Positions 55,585 to 64,000 of a stretch of DNA of 64,000 nucleotides are shown in pieces. The first letter of the stretch is position 1; the number at the start of each line of letters is the position of its first letter. The DNA is from Moniliella sp. 'wahieum' (taxonomy: Eukaryota; Basidiomycota; Moniliellomycetes; Moniliellales; Moniliellaceae), in the NCBI GenBank assembly GCA_003971905.1, contig RSEE01000095.1, forward strand, positions 182,804-246,803, read 5' to 3'. The notes beneath the pieces were generated by a model. The model was given only the letters and a program-made list of their open reading frames with translations, did no database searches and was not told the origin of the DNA. Both the position numbers and the translations under genes were made by a program.

Positions 55585-58520
55585 CTAATCATTGATCAGA
55601 ACCTGTCGCAGACTTCCAGCACTCAGATCTACCAGCTTCCCCTGCGCTGCCGAAGTCGGAGACGCGCCAGGCCTAGCGATTGCATTGGACGACGCCCGCC
55701 TGTTATGTGGTCTGAACTTCGTATTCGGTATTGGCCAGAGCAGGCTGACGGGACCCCTCCCCCAAGGCACGATGGAGGCCCTCGGCTTGGGGCACCATAC
55801 TGCTCGCAAAGTATATTTTCTTTTCTCTCCTCCACCGCTGGCCATCGAGAGTAGAGGCACAAAAGGCGCGGTGCTCCAGCTTGGCCTGTCGCAATTCATC
55901 CTGCAGCTTGTTTCTTCCCACCTGGTACGAAAAGTCGGGTTAATGGGGAGAAGGAAAAGCGAAGACCCTCTTGAGGTCGTCGAAGGCGCTTTGGCCGACA
56001 GGTGTTTAAACAAACCGCTGAAGAGTCTTGCGGACGAGGTCGGATAGGGGTGTGGACATGCGGGCATAGGAGCAAGTGAAGTGGCGGTAGTAATTGGCAA
56101 ACACAAGGAACACCTGAACTTGGCTGCTGGTCTTGAGCGTGGGCCATGCCTTGATCGCTTCCATTTTAGCCGGATCCATCCCAATCCCCGTGAACGAAAC
56201 TACGTAGCCCAAATACTTGATGCGGGATGTGTGAAACCGACATTTGTCCGGATTAAGGTAGACCCTGGCTCGCTGCAGATCCCATAACACCTCAGCAACA
56301 TGCTCCTCGTGTGCCTTTTCGTCTGACGAGAAGAGCAAGATATCGTCCAGATATGTCAGCACCGAGACGTCGAGGATGTTCCGAAGGAGATCATTCATTA
56401 CGGCTTGGAAAGTGGCGGACGCGTTAAAGAGACCGAACGGCATGACGAGGGACTCAAAAGGATCATATCCAGTACCAAACTCCGTCTTGTACTCCTCGCC
56501 CTCTTTGACCTTCAAAAGGTTGTGCGCCCCACGGAGGTCAAGCGTGTAAAAAACGCGAGCCCCGGACAAGCGATCGGATAGTCAATGCAGAGTGTCGGAG
56601 TGAGCCATCCTGCTTCTTAATAGAAATGACACCCGCCCCAAACGGCGATTTAGACGGACGAATGAACCCAGAGGCCAGATTTTCGTCAATGCCCCGGCCC
56701 AGGACACCCTTCTCGGCCCCAGAAACAGAGTAGAGGCTAGTGAAGGTGGGAGTAGCCCCGGGCGCGAGGCCAATTATGGTCCGCCGCACGATGGGTGGGA
56801 CGTGTCTTGGCGTCAGACTTGAAGAAGGTATCGAGAGAAAGGCTTGGTAACGCGAACGCACCGTTTTCCCAACGTGGTCGACATACTCTGGTGTGTCTAT
56901 AATTGGTCAAGAAACACTTCCTCCGGACCCTCTGACATGGATACAGACGAGATGACCAAAGCTGGATCACTGGGATGGGCAACGCATACCTCGGCCTCCA
57001 TATCGTCGACCATCTCTCCTTCAAACTTTTCCAAGGATAGGAGGTCAATCGGCAGACTAATAGGGGAGAGTGAGGACTGAGGAGGGGCGGGACCAAAGCA
57101 TGAGGAGCGGAGATACGTAACTTGGGAAGGGGGGTGCTGGCTCTGAGATGAGATTACAGACTGGTACGGGAGCTGAAAGGAAGACTGTGCAGCAGATGCT
57201 GGGGAGGTGAAAACTGGCTGGGGGAAGGCTGGGAATGGGTCTGGAGTTGGAACTGAGGAGGACGACAACGTCCGCGACATTTGCGGTTTATCGAAATGTA
57301 ACGTGTGCGAGAAGTAGTCCGGGGAAGGGTTGTGGGCCTCGAGAAAGGGAAGGCCAAGAATCAAGGGATGGTGGAGGGACTGAGGCGACGGAACATTTCT
57401 CTCTCTCGGTCGACACATTTCCGAGCCGAGACCGTGACGGATGCCTCCACCGCCAGGGTCACCAGACCCGAAGAGATGGGACGTTCGTCAACCACGCGGA
57501 TTGACAAGGGCGCCGACTCCAGCGGAAGGGCGAGCAGGCCGTTCCGGTGGGCAAACACCCGATCCACATGAAGACACTGTTAGAACCAGACTCAGCGAGG
57601 GCAAGAAGCGGGATCGGAACTGGGGACGGGGACGAGGACGAAGAACCAGGACCAAATGAACGAGTACCGCGAAAGATCCTGTTGGGAAGACCGCCCGGGG
57701 CCGACGCCTGCCTGAGACACACAGCCGTGGAAGATTCGGCCTGACGAGGCGGGGGCGGACCGTCGAGCGCGCAGTGTTGTGGGCAATGTGGTGGTCACGG
57801 GTGCCGCAAAAGTAGCAGGATCCTTCCACGCTCTACGCTCACGATACCGCGCTGCCCTCGCTGTGGCATGCGTCTCAGCTGCGCTAAGGTCCATGTATTC
57901 GGGTTCGGACGGCGACGGCCCGAAGAACTGGCTGCCGCTGGGAAGTCTGAGAGGTGCCATACTATTGCTGCGTATACCCAATGCCTGGGGCTCGTCGATA
58001 TTGATTACTTGCGAAGCGCGCAACTGCTCAAACGACGGCCGATTGACGTGCGTAGACTCACCACGAGCAGAACGACCGTCCCGCACCTTGGGTTTCAGCC
58101 CATAGAGAGAAAGTCCCAATAGAACTGCTCAGGAGGGGTATTGGGGCTGTATAGCACCTCTCAGCAGACGCACAAAATGAGCGGCATAGTCAGCAGCCGA
58201 CTCGGACTGAGTGAGCGCCCGATACTCCACATAGGCTTACTGCTGCGGAGGGTTACGTTCATCCCATTCGGTCAAAAGTACAGCCCGAAAGGCGGGCCAC
58301 GACTGAGGTTCAGGGGAGGTGCGCTGACCCAATGGTAGTTCAGGCTCCGACCCGTACTGTCGGAGACACAGACATCAATGCCATGATGAACCGGCCAATC
58401 TTTTCCGTATCGTTGTCTGCGTGGCGACCAAAAGGGAGACACCAGCGTATATCTCGAAGGAAGTCACGACCTCTTCTGATCGGCCGAAATAATTAGGGTC
58501 GCTTTTGCTAGGCTCTGAGC
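55585..58520 (-). mobile_element. truncated Ty3/gypsy LTR retrotransposon
   Basis: On the minus strand, in the expected order: gag capsid-like sequence (FLRDIRWCLPFGRHADNDTE and KIGRFIMALM near 58450-58380; LPSGSQFFGPSPSEPEYMDL near 57930); a zinc-knuckle start CYFCGTRDHH near 57815; an aspartic-protease-like part (DERPISSGLVTLAVEA, LILGLPFLEAHNPSPD); reverse transcriptase (GFIRPSKSPFGAGVISIKKQ, MPFGLFNASATFQAVMNDLL, YLDD active site, YLGYVVSFTGIGMDP); and a decayed RNase H part. No integrase and no LTR pair is visible, so the 3' end is lost. The RT core (56006-56569) is one open frame, while gag and protease are interrupted. Confidence 0.85.
56006..56569 (-). CDS. Ty3/gypsy reverse transcriptase core (fragment)
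   Basis: 187 codons in one frame, from VFYTLDLRGAHNLLKVKEGE through the YLDDILLF catalytic motif to the thumb and the connection segment. Part of the truncated element at 55585-58520; unlikely to act alone. Confidence 0.8.
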   Translation of the reverse strand: MSGARVFYTLDLRGAHNLLKVKEGEEYKTEFGTGYDPFESLVMPFGLFNASATFQAVMNDLLRNILDVSVLTYLDDILLFSSDEKAHEEHVAEVLWDLQRARVYLNPDKCRFHTSRIKYLGYVVSFTGIGMDPAKMEAIKAWPTLKTSSQVQVFLVFANYYRHFTCSYARMSTPLSDLVRKTLQRFV

Positions 58521-59280
58521 ATGAGAGGACGGGCGGAAATGGACGGGTTCGAACATATTAAGGTCGCGAGATGCACAGGTGCAGGGCGAGCTCAGAGACG
58601 GAAAGGGTGGGGCCGTCCATATATTACTGAGCGTGGGTCCGGTCGACTCGGATCTTCTCGGCATCGTCGGCCTTGTCGTCGCGAATCTTCTCTCGTACTA
58701 AGGCCGACCTCCCGCTACAATAATATTTTATCGCTCCCCGCCTTTTTACTGATTGGTGGCAGGGTCGGGCTCGCCGTGGTGGCCGGCATTTTTCTCGTGT
58801 CGTCTTTGAGGGGATAAGGAGAGTTGCGCACAATGCGAACTGCTTCCAGAACAAAAGCTCCTCGGTGTATGCGTAAGTAGCCTTCCTTCAATTTGTTGCA
58901 GCGGTGGCGTTCCCTCTGTTTTTATGTGTACTATAATAACATTATATGAGTGTGGTTGCCGCTTCATTGACCGTGGGCTGGCAACAGTACGTCCGTGCAG
59001 CAGTAACTCTCGACGCACTACATCTACATGCGCAGTATCTTCGAGACTCGCGAGAGTCCAAACAGGATATACAGCGCCTCAATGACGACCACGGCATTTC
59101 TCCTGAACTGCCCCCTGGAATTTATTCTCCACCGCGCGAGCCGCGAGCACTGCAACTAGAAGCATCCCGATTGCGTCGCTTGTAGCTACCCCTTCTCGTT
59201 TTCCATCCTTCATCCCACCTCCATCCAGCCCAGAAACCGGATCGGTATGCCGCTAAGTACCACCATCGCCAGTTCCCCTC

Positions 59281-59465
59281 GCGCTTGGGCGTGCATCAGA
59301 GGAAATGCAGTTGGGTAGGGTGTGGTCTCATGCATTCCATGCCGACTCCGGTGTGTGGGAGGATCAATGTACAAAGAAAACCACAGGGAACCCGGCATTC
59401 ACGTCGCAAGCCAGAGCCAGCCATCAAACAAACATGCCCCACAAACAAGAACAACAGAGACAAGT
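59281..59465 (+). repeat. subtelomeric repeat, copy A
   Basis: Direct, diverged copy of 63470-63665. Shared blocks include CTCATGCATTCCATGCCGAC and CGCAAGCCAGAGCCAGCCAT, in the same order and spacing. Confidence 0.85.
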
Positions 59466-60385
59466 GAACAATGGGTACAGTGCGTGTCTTCAATGTGGCG
59501 CGCCCCGCCCTCCATGCTGGCTGGCAACTCTCGGCCCCGCACTCGCCATCGGCGGCGTGACGACTCGAGGACGGGGGTGTTGAATTGACCTCGTTATCTT
59601 GGTGGGGCGACGCGTCCTCACAGGCGTCCGGAAGCGCGGTTGACGCTTCGAACCACTTCCTTGCACCAAACGTCAGAGCGCAAAGCAACCACCACACCGA
59701 GTTGAATGGGTTATTCTGTAACGAAATGTCCAGCAGACGCACAATCTGCCCCACTCTCCCTTAGACTTGATTCCCATCGGGGAGAAGAGGGGGAGAGGAC
59801 CCTAATATGCGGCAGTCGGATATTGGCCCCCAGACGAGACGGAGCCTGGAAGCATACGACTTGGCATCTTCCACAGCGTTATGATGTTGGGGAGTGGCCA
59901 AGTGCAAAGCAATTCCGAACCACTAACATCTCCCACATACATGAAAAGCGGATATTGACTGGATCCACGTCCTTGCCCTAGTGTTCAGATATCTTTGTTG
60001 ATCATCTCTGCCCGCATACCCGTGCCTGCACGCCCCGGCGTGCACAAGCGCGTTAGTCAGGACATAGTCAGTACATCATACCAGAGGAAGTCGGGTGGGG
60101 GTCGTCGTCAGACTTGTAAACCCGATAGATGAAATCGCGGCCCAGGTGTTGAGTTGGGCCGTGCAGATGTTCGTTTTCGGCGTTAGTAGGATCATGAGCA
60201 AGCAAGACGGCCATTGCTAGCCATCGGCGCTCTTTGGCAAAAGGAGGGGTCGGACTCTCAGGTGTATGGCGGTTTGCTACTCGTCGCCACCAGCTCCAGG
60301 AGTACCGTCATGTTGGCACCCGTGCGACCCTTTCCCGCCCGCAGCACGTACATCGGTAGCGCACTTGACAGAGTCAAAGCCGATA

Positions 60386-61634
60386 TCAGAATTCTTGCCG
60401 ACACATTGGATATGCGGGGGCTACTGGGTGTCGTCTTTTGCTCCGACTGCAGAGGAGGCACACACTGCCATTCTCTTCACGGGTCCATACGAGGGGTATG
60501 AAGAGCAGCGAGGCGCCCCCCGGACCTGTTCTACGCGCTCGTCCCGTATAACGGAGCCGCATCGAGCTGCATTTGCTCTTCGCCAGCCGTAGAGGCCTTC
60601 CCTGCCGGCGCATCCGCAGGGGGCGTAAAGCGTGCTCTGCCATTGCCAGTACTCCCTGCATTTGTGCCTTAAAGGGCGGCCTGAGCGCACGCACATTGCC
60701 TCTGGAGCTGCTCCAGCTAATGTGCAATGTCAGCCACTTGGGTTCCAACAGAAGGGTATGAACACGTACAGGCATCACCCCCATCAGGTACTCCCTGGAA
60801 ATTTGTATTTCACCACGCAGTGTGTCGACCTCGCTAACCCAGTCGCGCTCTCGATGCCAGTTCGGGTGTTGAATGAACAAGGATGGGGAACAAGAAGCGG
60901 AGGCAAGGGCGCACGCCCCTTGACGCATCTGGCTCGGTGCACAGAGAGGAAGGAAACGAGCTGTCGCAGCGGTTCCCAAGTGTTGGCTGGTGGCGAAGAA
61001 GCAAAAGGCGCCCAGACGCGACGAGATCGAATCTGGCGCGGGGCCAGGGTTATGGGCGGCGTGGCTGCAGCCAATCCGGATGAATATATGAATTGCGACT
61101 GCTTCGGCGCGCCAAGCCAGACTGTTAACCGTCAACCGCGAAGGGGACCCTCAACCGGTTGGTCATGTCCACCCCGCCGCCATGAGCCACGCGCGGATGC
61201 GAGCGGACAGCCGCTCTTTCGGGGCGGCGTGGGGGTGCGGTCGACTGCGTTTGCTCGCGGGGCTGCTCGGTTTGTGTGCGCCGCCGCCATCTTGCGCGGT
61301 TGGCGCAGATGCTGTCTGTGGCCAAAGCGCGCAGTGGAGGTACCCTCTCCTTAGGCGCTTTGCACGACTGCTGAGGGACGTTGATGTGGCAACGGCTACG
61401 CGAATGTGGGCGCTCCGACTGCGTCTGGCCAATGCGAAATGTCAGCAACTTGGCCCACCGCAGAAGGACATGGGCAACGTACAGGTATCCCAGCCAATAA
61501 AGGTGGGCGGGTCGGTAAGCGCAAAGAGAGACGGGCACCGCGGCCAAGCACATCCCGAAGGACAATAAGTAGCGGCACAGCTTTTCATCCTGTTGGTCCC
61601 CCATCTCTGACCAACATTCCTCGGGCTTGGGCAA
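60386..61634 (-). pseudogene. duplicated transposon-like coding fragments
   Basis: Two minus-strand segments share a protein pattern: YLMGVMPVRVHTLLLEPKWL (about 60790-60700) and HLYWLGYLYVAHVLLRWAKL (about 61500-61440), each followed by LT-x-x-I. The DNA is also similar (GTCAGC.ACTTGG and ACGTACAGG.ATC blocks). No full domain is intact. They look like decayed copies of one mobile-element or subtelomeric gene. Confidence 0.4.
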
Positions 61635-61899
61635 GACGACCTCCAGATGTGCAGCCCCTTACTCATGTATCACATCGCGACCGAAGCTGGTAATGTCTCG
61701 ATCCATGCTTTTATCTTGCACCTCAGTTTCTTGTAGTGCTTGTCCGTTGTTTTCATCTGCAGCGTCCTCTGGTCACCGTTGGGACGGGCCCTGGCAAACC
61801 GGCCCCGCCACCATCCGAGGTTGTCGTTGCCTGGCGGGGTGTGTTTAATCTGGGGCGGGGAATGCCTCTGCAAAGAGCAGGGCGATCATTTGCTTATTC

Positions 61900-63052
61900 C
61901 GTCGGCTATTCTCCTCCATCGAGCGTATTCGTACCTGCCGAGCCCACTAGTTAGCACATTACAGCACAGCAAGGCTTGGGTGGCTTCGTACCTGATGAAC
62001 AGATAGTGGGTACATTGCGCATGACAGTGTGAAAAAGCATTTGCACGTCTGGCACCTCGGCGTGAGAGGAAGGCAGGGCGGGCGCGAGATAGGCGTGTCG
62101 GATGTAAACGCAACAGAAACGGACCGATGAGATGCCACACCGCGTCACGGTGTGCCTTGATTGGAGCGTCAATCCTTTTTTGGCCGCACCACCACCACGT
62201 GGAACAGGAGCGATATGAGCCCAGTCTTATCAGGGTACGAGCGGCCCCACTGCAATGGAAGGTGCCATATCCAACCCCACCTTCCGAGTAGCTGCGGATA
62301 GGACCAACCGGATATCACCACTGATGGCACCCGAAAGCCTAAGCCATCCATACGGGCTGGCAAGGAGAAATGAGCTCTGTCCCACTTGTGAACGTCCGCA
62401 TCTCTCGGATGCGCCACCCTGATTGCCTTTACCTCAAATCAGAGCTGCTTGCCAATCTGGTTGAACCGGACCGCCAGATCTTCCGTCCTCTTTGAACGAA
62501 GCGGATGCCGAAGTTTGGCTGCGGAGCGACCCGCAACAAAGCAGGCGGTCCTGTAGCGGCAACCCATGCAAGGAGGTACAAAGCCGCCTGGGCCGCATCC
62601 CCACCGTCGCGTCATGGGGACGCAGCGTACGAACCGCCCGCCCTAGCATGCCTGCTTTGGCCTGGAGATGCGCACGGGCGAAACTATCGGAATGCTGACG
62701 CTCTGCAGAGTCCTTCCGCATAGCTGGAGGTCAGGTCACCTCCGGATCCGCCCTGAGGGAGCGCAAACATCGAGCGAGGAGCCTCCCTGCAAGCCCGCCT
62801 TCGGGAAGAACAAGCAGGTTGAACACATCGTGATCGTCGAGATGATCTAGGTAGGCAATTCCTAAGCGACCCGCGGCGTGTTTGAATCGACGCGGCACCA
62901 TCGTGCTGCCCGGCAGCGAGGGCACAGTGCACTCCACCGCTTGAATGGATCTGAATTTCGGCCCGCCGCCAGATTGGGCTGAGACCGCCGACACCGACTG
63001 GATGGCGTAGCGCGTGCGCGCCTGAGCTGTTTGGTGCTACGTTCGTTCCCAC
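61900..63052 (-). pseudogene. LINE-like ORF fragments near telomere
   Basis: Minus-strand pieces: VFNLLVLPEGGLAGRLLARC (about 62840), FARAHLQAKAGMLGRAVRTL (about 62670) and LPARMDGLGFRVPSVVI (about 62360). The last resembles the LPLRMGxxGxPLYSYI segment of the 26.4-27.9 kb reverse-transcriptase relic, and the order suits upstream-to-downstream parts of the same element type. Frames are broken throughout. Confidence 0.4.
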
Positions 63053-63469
63053 CGGCCTCGTTCACGCGCATCACGCAAGGGGCCACATAATTTGCCACGA
63101 CTTCCAGGCGGCGGGCAAGGCGGAGGAGAAGGTGGTGGTGGAAGAGAAGGAACAAGTTCAACTTGACCGCGCCAGGGGGGTCAGCCGCTTGTTGGGCTCA
63201 CCCGTCACCCGTCACCGCGTCACTGCATCATTTCAATCGTGCAAATATCATCGATCATCGATCACCGGGCGACGGAAAGCGCCTCCATTAACCATTGCTC
63301 GACGAACGCATTCGCGAGCGACGAGCGCCAGTGCAGCGACCAAGACGCACCGCTCGGATCGCGTCTCTTGCCACCACCGCCAGCTGCCCCCTCCCGCCTT
63401 GCTCCCGACCCACATCTTGCCACGGACCAGATCGACATCCCACTACGCAGCATCGCTTCGTTCTCCTCG

Positions 63470-63665
63470 CTCTTGGGCGTAGATGAGAGGAACAACAGGC
63501 AGGTAGGGGGTGGTTCTCATGCATTCCATGCCGACTGGCTGTTTGGGAGGATGAACGTACGAAGAAGACCGCAGGGAGCCCGCGAGTGCGGTCCCTCACG
63601 CCGCAAGCCAGAGCCAGCCATCCCACAAACATGCCCCTCAAGCAAGGACGACAAACACAACGCTT
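63470..63665 (+). repeat. subtelomeric repeat, copy B
   Basis: Diverged direct copy of 59281-59465, 4.2 kb away and 330 bp from the telomere end. Confidence 0.85.
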
Positions 63666-63733
63666 CCTCCAGCCCACCAGGTCTAGGGTGCGCCCGGACC
63701 AGTCAGGTGATACCAGTCCCAATGCAGAGCCCA

Positions 63734-63767
63734 CGGGTTAGGGGGTGAGGGTTAGGGGGGGTGGGTT
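63734..63767 (+). repeat. degenerate telomere-like G-rich block
   Basis: GGGTTAGGGGGTGAGGGTTA followed by seven Gs and GTGGGTTA: TTAGGG units with extra G and GTGAGGG variants, internal to the terminal array. Confidence 0.8.
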
Positions 63768-63930
63768 ACAAGGGCATGCCCACCCCACCCATTCAGGGTT
63801 GGACAACTTTTGACTGGAAGACCACGGGAGTGAGTTAGTTTAGTAGCCCAGGCTGTAGCTATCCACCCATACCACTCTCACTGTGATGCGACGCCTGTCT
63901 TGGTGTGTCGGGGGGGTGTGTCGGCATGGT

Positions 63931-64000
63931 GGTGGTTAGGGTGGGTGAGTTGAGGGGGGTGAGGGTTAGGGTGGGGTGGGTGAGTTAGGGTTAGGGTTAG
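63931..64000 (+). repeat. telomere, TTAGGG repeats
   Basis: Starting as mixed GGTTAGGGTGGGTGAGTT variants and ending in GAGTTAGGGTTAGGGTTAG, this is the G-rich strand running to the window end, as expected for a chromosome terminus. Only about three perfect units are included, so the true end may extend further. Confidence 0.9.

Overview
This window looks like the end of a chromosome from a GC-rich basidiomycete fungus. Genes carry short GT-AG introns, hydrophilic linkers rich in Ala, Pro and Ser, and closely packed coding regions. The last bases are TTAGGG repeats. Recognisable genes (RPL3, EMC2, USO1, ENP1, PRMT3, TSC1, the V-ATPase c subunit, a RanBP1-domain protein, a malonyltransferase-like protein) are ordinary nuclear housekeeping genes. 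I cannot name the genus from sequence alone.

Layout. 0-21.4 kb is a conserved gene-dense arm: EMC2 (-), a small membrane protein (+), an intron-containing tRNA-Asn (-), a coiled-coil/basic protein (+), RPL3 (-), a putative mitochondrial protein (+), an MCT1-like protein (+), a long BAR/eisosome-like protein (+) and USO1/p115 (-). 21.5-29 kb is an accessory island: an unknown zinc-finger-like gene (-), long gene-poor sequence, a decayed LINE-type reverse transcriptase and arrays of GTGACGCGT. 29-53.4 kb is a second conserved block: a forkhead-like protein, an Ala/Glu/Lys-rich protein, an RGG/basic protein, a WD40-like protein, a second BAR-like protein, VMA3, a divergent ENP1/PRMT3 pair, a RanBP1-domain protein, TSC1 and a fatty-acid-hydroxylase-family enzyme. 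53.4-64 kb is subtelomere: a truncated Ty3/gypsy element, LINE-like fragments, diverged direct duplications, G-rich telomere-like sequence and the terminal repeats.

Functional themes are membrane traffic and ER insertion (USO1, EMC2, two BAR-like proteins), ribosome production (RPL3, ENP1, PRMT3), TORC1 control (TSC1) and mitochondrial acyl metabolism (MCT1-like). The genes do not form one pathway cluster.

Two cautions. First, many genes whose homologues are essential contain +/-1 frame breaks, often at G or C runs. These look like assembly indels, so gene boundaries given here span the frame breaks. RPL3 and the hydroxylase are uninterrupted. Second, family calls rest on reading motifs by eye, without database searches. 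The most striking biological observation is that the MCT1-like protein keeps the malonyltransferase fold signatures but lacks the catalytic Ser and His and probably the substrate Arg.
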